NCBI GenBank assembly: GCA_020403425.1
Contig: JADBXR010000009.1
Location: forward strand, 62,001 to 126,000
Origin: Chitinophagaceae bacterium
GTDB taxonomy: Bacteria; Bacteroidota; Bacteroidia; Chitinophagales; Chitinophagaceae
Length of the DNA: 64,000 nucleotides
Direction: 5' to 3'
Both the position numbers and the translations under genes were made by a program. The notes beneath the pieces are model-generated. The model was not told the origin of the DNA. It saw only the letters and a list, made by a program, of their open reading frames with translations, and did no database searches. Positions 18,105 to 25,619 of this stretch are shown piece after piece; the stretch's first letter is position 1, and each line of letters begins with the position of its first letter.

Positions 18105-18815
18105 TCAGAACTGCGCCTTGATCCTGGCGATCTCTGCAGCATCTACAAAATCGATATCAAAATCTTCGGGGATCCTGTCATTACGGTATTGTGTTTCCGA
18201 TGGCACACGGATACGGGCCGAAGTATGTACTTCCGTTATACCGGCCGTAGTGATGATACTGGCCACATTCGAACTGTTCAGTCCGCTGCCGGGCATGATG
18301 ATGATGCGGCCGTCTGCCTGGTCCACCAATTGTTTTACCAGTGCCAGACCTTCCGTGACCTTCGGCTCCTGGCCACTGGTAAGGATGCGGTTACACCCAC
18401 AGGCAATGATCGTTTCCAGCGCTTCCAATGGACGCTGGCACCTGTCGAAAGCCCGGTGGAACGTGACTTCCAGCGGATAAGCGGCTTCAACCAGGCGGGC
18501 GGTATTGTCTCTGTCGATCGTACCATCCTGGTTCAACAGTCCGAATACCACACCCTCAAAACCCAGTTCTTTGCAAAGCAGTATGTCTTTCCGGATGATC
18601 TCGATCTCATCGGCTGTGTGAAAATAATCGCCGCCTCTTGGACGTATCATCGGGAACACGGGGATCTGAATCTTCTCACGCACCGTTTTCAGGTACCCGT
18701 AAGAAGGCGTGGTTCCACCATTGGCATAGTTCTCGCAAAGTTCCAGCCTGTCGGCTCCCGCTTTTTCTGCGGCCACCGCAGTGGCCGTATTAAACACGCA
18801 TATTTCCAGTAACAT
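18105..18815 (-). CDS. cutC: CutC family protein
   Basis: A 236-residue TIM-barrel protein. Family marks are the opening LLEICVFNTATAVAAEKAGA, then DRLELCENYANGGTTPSYG, PMIRPRGGDYFHT at about 56-68, and TFHRAFDRC. CutC was named for copper tolerance in E. coli, but its biochemical activity is not settled and its copper role is disputed. Here it lies 20 bases after a glycosylasparaginase-like gene, which points to glycoconjugate turnover more than to metal handling. Length is normal for the family. Confidence 0.92.
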   Translation of the reverse strand: MLLEICVFNTATAVAAEKAGADRLELCENYANGGTTPSYGYLKTVREKIQIPVFPMIRPRGGDYFHTADEIEIIRKDILLCKELGFEGVVFGLLNQDGTIDRDNTARLVEAAYPLEVTFHRAFDRCQRPLEALETIIACGCNRILTSGQEPKVTEGLALVKQLVDQADGRIIIMPGSGLNSSNVASIITTAGITEVHTSARIRVPSETQYRNDRIPEDFDIDFVDAAEIARIKAQF

Positions 18816-18835
18816 GGTATCCTTTCTGTCGTTGA

Positions 18836-19849
18836 TTAAAGTATGTATTTCCCATCCACCAGGAAGTTCTTGTCGTCTGCATAACAGACCGCGAAGTTGA
18901 AACCTTTCTGGATGCAGTAACCGCCATATTCGCCCTGTTTGTTGATGGCGATGAAACCTACCTGTATGTCCTTGGCTTTGTTGCCCTTGATGCGAATGAT
19001 CCTTTCCACGGCCTTCTTGCAGGCGTTCTCGGGTGAGTGTCCCTGCCGCATCAGTTCCACCACCAGGTGCGAACCACAGATGCGGATCACATCTTCTCCC
19101 TGTCCCGTAGCAGTGGCGGCACCCACTTCATTGTCCACGAACAGTCCCGCCCCGATGATGGGTGAATCGCCCAAACGTCCGCGCATCTTGAAACCCATGC
19201 CACTGGTGGTGCAGCTGCCGCTCAGGTTGCCCTGGGCATCCATGGCCACCATGCCAATGGTATCGTGGTTCCATTCTCCGTTCTCGAAACGGGTGGGGGC
19301 GTAGGCGGTCTGGTTCTTACTGTTCTCGATATTGATCACGGGTTTGTACTCACTTTTCAACAGCCAGTTCTTATAGGCTTTATCGGCCTCCGGCGATAAT
19401 ACCTGGGGCTCCAGCGGAAAACCTTCGGCTACAGCAAACTGCTGTGCGCCGGATCCCACCAGCATCACATGCGGTGTTTTTTCCATCACCCTGCGGGCCA
19501 CGGAAACCGGGTGTTTGATGCGCTCCAGGAAAGCCACACTGCCGCAATTGGCATGTTCATCCATGATGCAGGAGTCAAGCGTTACAAACCCATCCCGGTC
19601 GGGATTGGCGCCCAGTCCCACACAACAGTTCTGCGAAGCCTCTGTCACCATCACGCCTTTTTCCACCGCATCCAGTGCACGACCGCCATTGCGCAAAACC
19701 TGCCAGGCCGCGGCATTGGCGGCGATACCGGTATCCCAGGTAGAGATCACGATCGGTTTACGGGCAGCGCCGGCGCTACGGAACCCGGCAAAAGAAAAAG
19801 AAGTGAGGCCCAGTGAGCCCAGTTGCAGAAATCGTCTTCTGTGGAGCAT
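18836..19849 (-). CDS. Exported glycosylasparaginase / isoaspartyl peptidase (Ntn hydrolase)
   Basis: A 337-residue Ntn hydrolase precursor. Such enzymes cleave themselves before a threonine, which then attacks the Asn-GlcNAc amide bond or isoaspartyl peptides. The cleavage site is visible as HDT at 195-197, with Thr197 the expected nucleophile, followed by the substrate-binding stretch TTSGMGFKMRGRLGDSPIIG. Residues 4-22 (RRRFLQLGSLGLTSFSFAG) form a twin-arginine signal, so the folded enzyme probably leaves through Tat. The residues match bacterial N4-(beta-N-acetylglucosaminyl)-asparaginase more than the cytoplasmic asparaginase IaaA. First gene of the operon with cutC. Confidence 0.88.
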   Translation of the reverse strand: MLHRRRFLQLGSLGLTSFSFAGFRSAGAARKPIVISTWDTGIAANAAAWQVLRNGGRALDAVEKGVMVTEASQNCCVGLGANPDRDGFVTLDSCIMDEHANCGSVAFLERIKHPVSVARRVMEKTPHVMLVGSGAQQFAVAEGFPLEPQVLSPEADKAYKNWLLKSEYKPVINIENSKNQTAYAPTRFENGEWNHDTIGMVAMDAQGNLSGSCTTSGMGFKMRGRLGDSPIIGAGLFVDNEVGAATATGQGEDVIRICGSHLVVELMRQGHSPENACKKAVERIIRIKGNKAKDIQVGFIAINKQGEYGGYCIQKGFNFAVCYADDKNFLVDGKYIL

Positions 19850-19905
19850 ACTATTCTGATTTGTCTTTTAACAACAAGGGAGTGAAAATAAAGGAATTGA
19901 TCCGA

Positions 19906-20211
19906 TTATTTGTGAACGCTAAGTTTTTGGATCATCTCGTCGCTGGCCGCATCTGCGTAGATGCCGTAGGCACTGATGAGTGTGCCCTTCATCTTGCCGT
20001 CCTTCGACTGGATCACATACAGCACACTGGAATCATCCGGATCCGTATTGGCCTCGAACCGGTGATGCGCCACGATCTCGAATTCGTTAGGTGAGAGGTT
20101 CACGCCTGAGAGCTTGCACTGGATGGCATCGAAGGCAAGATGAAAATCGGTGGTAAATCCTTTTTGTCTCAGGTCGTTCACCGCATCTACCAGGTTTTCG
20201 TATACCTGCAT
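19906..20211 (-). CDS. Conserved small protein, function unknown
   Basis: A 101-residue cytoplasmic protein starting at ATG 20209-20211 (MQVYENLVDAVNDLRQKGF). It belongs to a small family common in Bacteroidota that is often labelled phosphoribosylpyrophosphate synthetase without basis: there is no PRPP loop or ATP site. Conserved-looking features are the opening helix, SPNEFEIVAHHRFE, DPDDSSVLYVIQS and the tail GTLISAYGIYADAAS. An in-frame upstream extension to 20385 runs through repeat-like spacer and is not believed. Confidence 0.72.
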   Translation of the reverse strand: MQVYENLVDAVNDLRQKGFTTDFHLAFDAIQCKLSGVNLSPNEFEIVAHHRFEANTDPDDSSVLYVIQSKDGKMKGTLISAYGIYADAASDEMIQKLSVHK

Positions 20212-20774
20212 AAGTTTTGTTTGTTTAAAGTTACTGTTTTGCCGCTGATGAATAGAGCAGAACTGATCAGTAATCAGAAAAACACTGATCCGCAGCCTGC
20301 TTATCCGCAAGCCCTCATCGATCCCCGAACTATTTTGTCCCAATATCGTTCCGTATCTCATTGTCTGTCCATTCAGGGATATCACCCCTGTAAACTGTAG
20401 CTACTTTCCCTTTATCCCGCCTCTTTAAAAAGGCGGGTCATAGGCGGGTTATCTACGGGTCATCTGCGAGTTATCCTTGAACCTGTAATAGATAATCAAC
20501 GAGTTAGCATGCTTTCGCGGGCGTATCTGGCCCGGTACAAGACAGGGATCATGATGAGTGGTTCATAATCAAAGAGATAGCTGGCAGCAGCGCTGTTTGC
20601 CCGTTGTCGGGAACGGAACGCCGGGAGTTGTAAGGCCTGCAACAGGCCCGTGTGCTTTCAGGTAAAAGATTCCTGCCTGCAGATCCTGCATCGGTTGTCA
20701 GGGCTGGTGTATAATGAGAACGGGCAGTAAATGCTTCCATTTGCTGCCCGTTCTTGTTGCCTGATGAACAACGG
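20212..20774. other. 563-base spacer with hairpins, no gene seen
   Basis: No convincing reading frame. Visible structure: a 6-bp CCCGCC/GGCGGG hairpin extended by T/A runs at 20416-20437, followed by variants of GGCGGGTTATCTACGGGTCAT; GGCCTG/CAGGCC at about 20634-20648; and the long terminator-like hairpin at 20718-20753. The part around 20470-20710 is GC-rich without codon structure and could be a decayed gene, but I cannot name it. Confidence 0.5.
20718..20753. terminator. Long hairpin after the M14 peptidase gene
   Basis: A 16-bp stem (GAACGGGCAGTAAATG against CATTTGCTGCCCGTTC, one G-T pair) closed by the tetraloop CTTC, 21 bases past the stop of the peptidase gene. No T-run follows on the minus strand, so it may stabilise the transcript end instead of terminating. 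Confidence 0.65.
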
Positions 20775-23573
20775 TTATTTTGTAGCCGGTGCGGTCACAT
20801 ATAACTCATTGAAGAGGAATTTGAAAGTGCCATGTGTCTGTGCGCGGAAAGTGATCTCCGGCCCAAAGGCGAACAGTTTGCCCTGTCCAACATTGGCCAC
20901 GAATGCGGCCACACCATCCTGCAGGTAGGATTGTCCCCAGGCCCAGCCACTACGCAGGGGTTTGTTGGTGGAGAACCAGGCGATCGGTTTCACGGTTCCC
21001 TTGGAACTGGCATCGGGTGTGATCTTGAACACGGGACTGGCATCGAAATACACATCGGCCTGTGCGCCCATGCCCCAGGCGACCTGCTGCAACGAATCCA
21101 CGCTGACGCGCAGAATGCTTCCGGGGATATAATATTTCTCTGCGGCCAGTCGCTGTTCCTGTCCGTTCACCAGCTCCACCAGTGCATTACGCACCGGTAC
21201 ACCTACATGGTAGGCCAGGTTGGTGCTGGAGCCCATGGTCACGATCTGTCCGCCCTCTTCCATGAATCTCTTCAGTTGTGGGATGGATTTCTCCGCCGTG
21301 ATCCTGCCCAGGCGGGCACGGTACTCTTCCGGTATGTCCTCTGCACGGGGAGCGCCTCCGCCAAAACCACCTCTCATCGATGCGCCGGCACCTGGCAGGG
21401 CAGGGATGGCCCCGTCAACAAAGATGATCACATCGTATTTGCTGCGCAGTCCGCCGGTATCTATGTCTTTGGGATAGATCACTTCCACATCAAAGTGGAA
21501 CTGTTCCATAATGTAGCGCATCCAGCCGGAAGGCATGGAGCCGCCATACATGTCCCACAATGCGATGCGTGATGCTTTGATCTTCTGTAATGCTGTGGCA
21601 GCAGGCTTTTTGGACAGGGATGTTACTTTTACCCCTGAATTGGCCGCTGATCTCTCCAGCAGGTTTTTGGCTTTTGTGGAAGCGGGTATATAGAAGGATC
21701 CGATACCGGCATCAGGCTGTGCTTCCTGCAAACGGTAAACATCGAGGCCGGCTTTCAGCAGGTCGTTGGCTGCTGTGAAGGACTGGTTGGCCTGCGCGGT
21801 CAAAACATATCCTGCCCCGGCAGTGCTGGTCATGGAACCCGGTACTGTCTGTATCTCACCATAGGGTATGCGCTGGAAAGGACCATCAAAATTCTCCTGG
21901 AAGCGGTCGAATTGCACGCCCATGGTATAGGCTAGTGTCCAGCCGGCAGCATCATAAGGCGCAACGGGTGGGCCACCGGGATATTGAAAATCGTTGGGGT
22001 GATCCTGCGGTTCGAACATATCCAGTACATGCGGACGGAAGGCCTGGTCCGTTTTTACGATATAGGAACCGGCAGGGTATTGTTTTCCTTTTACCGTGAA
22101 AGCTTCTGTGGCTTTCTGCACCAGCACACCTGTGCGGATGAGGGCATTCAGGAAGCGGATGGCCGAACCGAGATCAGGTTGGTCCGCGGGAATGATATAC
22201 CCCCTGGCATCACGCAGTGCGGGATTCTTGAAAACAGAATCGAAATATTTAACAGGTACCGTGCTCACGCCGCGTTGCGCAGCGGCTGCTTCGGTCTCAC
22301 TGGCGGCCGGACGCTGGCTGTTCTTCTGCTGATCGGCCTGGTAGAGCTGGTTGATCTCGGCCACGCGTTTGGGCGACAATGTCCAGAAATCCTTTTGTCC
22401 GCGTTCGATGGAGTTCCTGCCCATCTTGTACATGTTGAACAGCAATTGGTCGCGGTTACGGCTGGCATAATCGAGAACGGCATAGTTGAGCGACACGGAA
22501 TAGTCGATCGACTGCCTGAAATACCATTTCTGAGGCACTACCGGGAATGGCGTGTTGCCACTGGGGATCAGTCGCGATGGCACCAGTGGCACTTCAGAAG
22601 GGGTGGGGTTACCGATGATCTCGGTGAGCAGTCCCACCATGTTGTGGAAATAGGTGGTGGTACGCAGGCCGCCGTTATACCAGGTAGAGAAATTGGAACC
22701 GCCGCGCTCTGTATAACCCGGTTTGCCTTCCACGTTCAGGCGGTTGCTCATGGCGGCGCCAAGTGCATCGAGACTGGTCACGATCACGGGATCGAATACA
22801 TAGTTGAAGGGATCGCGGTAAGGCGCACCGGCCACCACTGATCCGGGCGGACCTGCCTGGTGGTGGTTGTACATGACCTGTGGCAGCCACTCGATATACA
22901 GTTGTCGGTTGATGTTCTGTGTTTCGCGCAGGTTCATCATGAAGAAGTCGCGGTTGTTGTCGTGACCGGCATATTTCTCATACAGTCTTGGTACCTGGTT
23001 CAGGGACCGTTTTTCCGGAACGGGATTACGCATGTACCAGTTGCTCACGAGTTCCTGGCCGTCGGGGTTGGCATGGGTGCAGAGAATGATCACATTATCG
23101 AGAATGCGCTGGGTCTCGGCGTCGTTGCGACTGGTGAGCTGGTACATGATCTCGATCAGCTGGTGGGCGCCCACGGTTTCAGTGGCGTGCAGGCCGCCAT
23201 CGATCCAGACCACCGATTTGCCCTCGGCGGCCAGGGCGCGGGCCTGTTCGTCGGTAAGACCTTCGGCATAGGCCAGTTTGCGCGAGATCTCCTTGTAGCG
23301 ATCCAGTTTTTTCTGGTTCTCGGCCGATGTGATGATGAGCATGAATTGGGAACGGCCTTCCTCGGTCTTGCCGATGTCCACCAGTTTGGCCCGGTCAGAA
23401 GCCGCTGCCAGTTTCTTTACATAGGCTTCGGTCTGGGTGTAGGTGGCCAACTGGTAGTTGTCGCCGATGTTGAAACCGAAATGTTCTTTGGGTGTGGGAA
23501 TGTTCTGTGCGTGCAGCAGGCTGAAGCAACATACGAGCAGCAACAGCAGGCTGAATTTTTTTCTCAGATGCAT
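20775..23573 (-). CDS. Exported M14 family zinc carboxypeptidase
   Basis: A 932-residue exported metallopeptidase. Residues 1-22 are a signal peptide ending LLHA. The zinc site HxxE is HATE at 128-131, and the third ligand is in YNHHQAG at 234-240; DNNRD (204-208) supplies the substrate-binding Asn-Arg pair seen in M14 enzymes. The remaining 600 residues are longer than a minimal carboxypeptidase and include a C-terminal region with a glutamine-amidotransferase-like look (DVIIFVDGAIPAL, RFMEEGGQIVTMGSS), as in other large Bacteroidota M14 proteins. Probably periplasmic or cell-surface peptide degradation. Monocistronic, followed by a long hairpin. Confidence 0.87.
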   Translation of the reverse strand: MHLRKKFSLLLLLVCCFSLLHAQNIPTPKEHFGFNIGDNYQLATYTQTEAYVKKLAAASDRAKLVDIGKTEEGRSQFMLIITSAENQKKLDRYKEISRKLAYAEGLTDEQARALAAEGKSVVWIDGGLHATETVGAHQLIEIMYQLTSRNDAETQRILDNVIILCTHANPDGQELVSNWYMRNPVPEKRSLNQVPRLYEKYAGHDNNRDFFMMNLRETQNINRQLYIEWLPQVMYNHHQAGPPGSVVAGAPYRDPFNYVFDPVIVTSLDALGAAMSNRLNVEGKPGYTERGGSNFSTWYNGGLRTTTYFHNMVGLLTEIIGNPTPSEVPLVPSRLIPSGNTPFPVVPQKWYFRQSIDYSVSLNYAVLDYASRNRDQLLFNMYKMGRNSIERGQKDFWTLSPKRVAEINQLYQADQQKNSQRPAASETEAAAAQRGVSTVPVKYFDSVFKNPALRDARGYIIPADQPDLGSAIRFLNALIRTGVLVQKATEAFTVKGKQYPAGSYIVKTDQAFRPHVLDMFEPQDHPNDFQYPGGPPVAPYDAAGWTLAYTMGVQFDRFQENFDGPFQRIPYGEIQTVPGSMTSTAGAGYVLTAQANQSFTAANDLLKAGLDVYRLQEAQPDAGIGSFYIPASTKAKNLLERSAANSGVKVTSLSKKPAATALQKIKASRIALWDMYGGSMPSGWMRYIMEQFHFDVEVIYPKDIDTGGLRSKYDVIIFVDGAIPALPGAGASMRGGFGGGAPRAEDIPEEYRARLGRITAEKSIPQLKRFMEEGGQIVTMGSSTNLAYHVGVPVRNALVELVNGQEQRLAAEKYYIPGSILRVSVDSLQQVAWGMGAQADVYFDASPVFKITPDASSKGTVKPIAWFSTNKPLRSGWAWGQSYLQDGVAAFVANVGQGKLFAFGPEITFRAQTHGTFKFLFNELYVTAPATK

Positions 23574-23937
23574 TACAGTTGTTTTGGAGGTTCAGATCCG
23601 TATGGACGGATGCAGGAAATTTCTTCCCATAAAAATATCCGTATATCCGTTCCCCAGAAAATAAATTGACAGGTGGAAGAACATTGCTTTCTGCAGGATG
23701 AAGATGGGCTGCCGGTACACCTTATAAATTATACCGATATTCGGGTTCGGGTCAATGCCAGCTTGGGTTTCAGCTAGGTTTCAAATTATATTGATTATCC
23801 TATAATTAATATTATGTTAAATGTCGCACAGCGAAAGGATTTAAGAAAAAAGCCCACGCTTCTTCTTTTGATTAGTGTGAGTATGAATAAGCATTAACTA
23901 AATTTTTTATATTGCACTATACTCTATTAACTGCTAA
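23574..23937. other. Spacer at the left border of an AT-rich patch
   Basis: The first part (to about 23730) has local composition and contains the small hairpin ATCCGT/ACGGAT at 23597-23612 and a related TATCCGTATATCCGT, which recall the ATCCG repeat family. From about 23780 it becomes strongly AT-rich and stays so through the next two genes. No gene was seen. Confidence 0.5.
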
Positions 23938-24381
23938 ATGAGTAGATCCGAAAGAATATCTCAATTTGTAATTTCTTCTTTACAAGATGAATCATTCGAT
24001 TCGGAAATAAATTTTGGAAATATTCCCAATTTTAAAGCACAAGAAATTGCTCAAATTACAGGCATTACTGTTAGAGGATCTTGTAAAACAATGACCAAAT
24101 ATTCAGTTTTGCATATAATGAATGGTCATTCTAATCATAAAAAAGAATCTGAGAGAGGGCAAATTGGTGTTACAGAAAAAGATTTTGAATTAATTCCAGA
24201 TATTTTTGAATCGCCAGATTCAATCGAAAAAGCAAATCCTAAAAACAATGGACGTTATCCTGGAATTATGTTTATTAAAATAATTGATACAAAAAAGTAC
24301 CATTTAATTGCAAACGTTATAGCAAACAAAGATGGTATTAAATTAGTAGTAGGTACTTTATTTATAAAGCCAAATAAATAA
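23938..24381 (+). CDS. PBECR-like nuclease-domain protein (phage Barnase/EndoU/colicin/RelE-like), AT-rich
   Basis: A 147-residue protein with AT-rich codons unlike the flanking core genes. The layout resembles the phage-Barnase-EndoU-ColicinE5/D-RelE-like nuclease (PBECR) domains found at the ends of phage and toxin polypeptides: a short strand (ITGITV), then a His-bearing helix (SVLHIMNGH, His59 and His64), the phrase GQIGVTEKDFELIPDIFESP at 75-94, and three closing strands (GIMFIKII, YHLIANVIA, LVVGTLFIK). Here it is nearly the whole protein, without a secretion or phage-head domain. No signal peptide. The assignment rests on remembered motif order and needs a profile search; RNase activity is inferred. 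Confidence 0.55.
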   Translation: MSRSERISQFVISSLQDESFDSEINFGNIPNFKAQEIAQITGITVRGSCKTMTKYSVLHIMNGHSNHKKESERGQIGVTEKDFELIPDIFESPDSIEKANPKNNGRYPGIMFIKIIDTKKYHLIANVIANKDGIKLVVGTLFIKPNK

Positions 24382-24402
24382 GCCAGCGATAAATCGCTGG
24401 CT
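24381..24402 (+). terminator. Hairpin at the stop of the PBECR-like gene
   Basis: A perfect 10-bp stem AGCCAGCGAT/ATCGCTGGCT with a 2-base loop starts on the last base of the TAA stop. It is followed by CTATTATTTT, a weak T-rich tail. Confidence 0.7.
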
Positions 24403-24412
24403 CTATTATTTT

Positions 24413-24490
24413 CATGTAACGGGGAATAGTGCTACCCTTTCGGGCCGTCTCTCAGACGTACATGCTTTCACATGACGTTCCGTTACGATG
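24413..24490. other. Cloverleaf-like inverted repeat (possible structured RNA or cruciform)
   Basis: A 10-bp outer stem (CATGTAACGG at 24413-24422 against CCGTTAC plus ATG at 24480-24490, one bulged G at 24487) encloses three small hairpins in a row: CCC/GGG with loop TTTC (24435-24444), CGTCT/AGACG with loop CTC (24446-24458), and CATG/CATG (24461-24474). An alternative longer stem uses ACGTACATG and CATGACGT. It is GC-richer than the sequence around it. It is not a tRNA (no anticodon arm or T-loop). It lies between the convergent PBECR-like and HEPN-like genes. Function unknown; the remaining 180 bases to 24669 are AT-rich with nothing seen. Confidence 0.5.
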
Positions 24491-24669
24491 TAAATGTATT
24501 ATCATATTTATCACAAAAAGACACTTTTTATTTTGCTAAATAAATATATTTATTAGTATAATATCTCTTTTTTATTATAAATTATTGATTATTAATTAAT
24601 TAATTCGAAATCAATACTAAACAAATTAGCATGCTTTAGCAAACTTTAACATTTTATCGATTATTAGGC

Positions 24670-25188
24670 TCATTTCAAACTATTAGCTAATTTCCCAGTT
24701 TCCGCCACAAGCATACCTATTGTGTGAGTTATACTTGTTATTGCTTCTTTTGTATAACCTATCGCAACTACCTTTTTATACTTATCGTCATTAAGGTACT
24801 TAAAGTAAGAAATATTAAACCTGCTTTTCTTATTTGCTTTTATAGCCTCGGGAGTTGAGTTTAGCCCGCAATGAGCAATTACGTTTCTATGCTCAATAAT
24901 ATCTTCTAATAGTTTAAAGAAATTAGGTATCCTCTTTGGTAGTTCTTTATAATGAGCCTTTACTATATTTTTAAATACGTCCTTTTTGCTATTAAACGTG
25001 ATACGTTTTGTATCTAACATAAAATCCCAAAACTCGTTCCGCTTATCTTCTTCTTTAATAAAATATCTTGTCAAGAATAGGTTTATGTTTATCTCAATTA
25101 AGATGACCATATCTATTATACTGCCCCTAAAAAGTGCAGAATTTTTAGATAGCCTTGCTTGGTCTTTTTCAAGTTGTTTCGGGTTCAT
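24670..25188 (-). CDS. HEPN-like protein with an RxxxxH motif, AT-rich
   Basis: A 172-residue mostly helical cytoplasmic protein. The phrase EHRNVIAHCG at 99-108 holds the Arg-x4-His motif (Arg101, His106) that marks HEPN domains, many of which are metal-independent RNases in toxin, abortive-infection and CRISPR systems. A preceding long helix (IIDMVILIEININLFLTRYF) and a following one fit the four-helix HEPN bundle. There is no adjacent minimal nucleotidyltransferase, the usual antitoxin partner. The gene is AT-rich like the convergent PBECR-like gene, suggesting shared foreign origin. Catalytic activity is inferred from the motif only. Confidence 0.6.
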   Translation of the reverse strand: MNPKQLEKDQARLSKNSALFRGSIIDMVILIEININLFLTRYFIKEEDKRNEFWDFMLDTKRITFNSKKDVFKNIVKAHYKELPKRIPNFFKLLEDIIEHRNVIAHCGLNSTPEAIKANKKSRFNISYFKYLNDDKYKKVVAIGYTKEAITSITHTIGMLVAETGKLANSLK

Positions 25189-25419
25189 ATTTGATAGATT
25201 TTAGTTCCAGTAATATACGAGTATTAGGCTCGTTTTCAACTCGCTTCCCTATTCCTTTTTTCTTAAAACCTTTCTCCCGCAACGTGTCTTTTGTACCGAT
25301 TCGCTAAACTTACACCCCCCTTCACAGCCCTAACCAAGTAACATAATATTGAGTTATCATTGTTCTCAATAGAAAAACCACTATCATTGAATCTCATATT
25401 TATCCTAAAACCAACCACC

Positions 25420-25551
25420 ATGCTCAAAAACACGATCTGTATCTGCCTTTTATCAATGTTCCTGGTTTCCTGTGCTACTGTTACCAGGCCCATGGTTGCC
25501 GCGCCGGCCAAACCTGCCGCCACACCCGTAGCAGCAACAACCAGTAATTGA
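25420..25551 (+). CDS. Very small lipoprotein
   Basis: A 43-residue precursor starting at ATG 25420 with the lipoprotein signal MLKNTICICLLSMFLVSC, Cys at 18. The mature part is only 26 residues, Pro/Ala/Thr-rich (APAKPAATPVAATTS), with no fold. Small lipoproteins of this kind are common in the phylum; a spacer or anchor role is a guess. A bidirectional terminator follows directly, which supports this being a real transcription unit. Confidence 0.6.
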   Translation: MLKNTICICLLSMFLVSCATVTRPMVAAPAKPAATPVAATTSN

Positions 25552-25572
25552 ATGGTACACCGTTAGGACATA

Positions 25573-25604
25573 AAAAAACGCCGGCTTTTGGCCAGCGTTT
25601 TTTT
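25573..25604. terminator. Bidirectional terminator
   Basis: A stem of ACGCCGGC against GGCCAGCGT (one mismatch) is flanked by seven A on the left and seven T on the right. It serves the small lipoprotein gene on the plus strand and the TPR gene on the minus strand. Confidence 0.8.
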
Positions 25605-25619
25605 ATGTGTAAGGTTCTC

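Noticed and set aside
19906..20211. Annotation as phosphoribosylpyrophosphate synthetase
   Set aside because: No PRPP loop or ATP-binding flag region; only 101 residues.
24413..24490. tRNA or retron non-coding RNA
   Set aside because: No anticodon arm, T-loop or D-loop features, and no reverse transcriptase gene nearby.
23938..25188. Classical two-gene toxin-antitoxin operon
   Set aside because: The two genes are convergent, 288 bases apart, and neither looks like a DNA-binding antitoxin or a nucleotidyltransferase.
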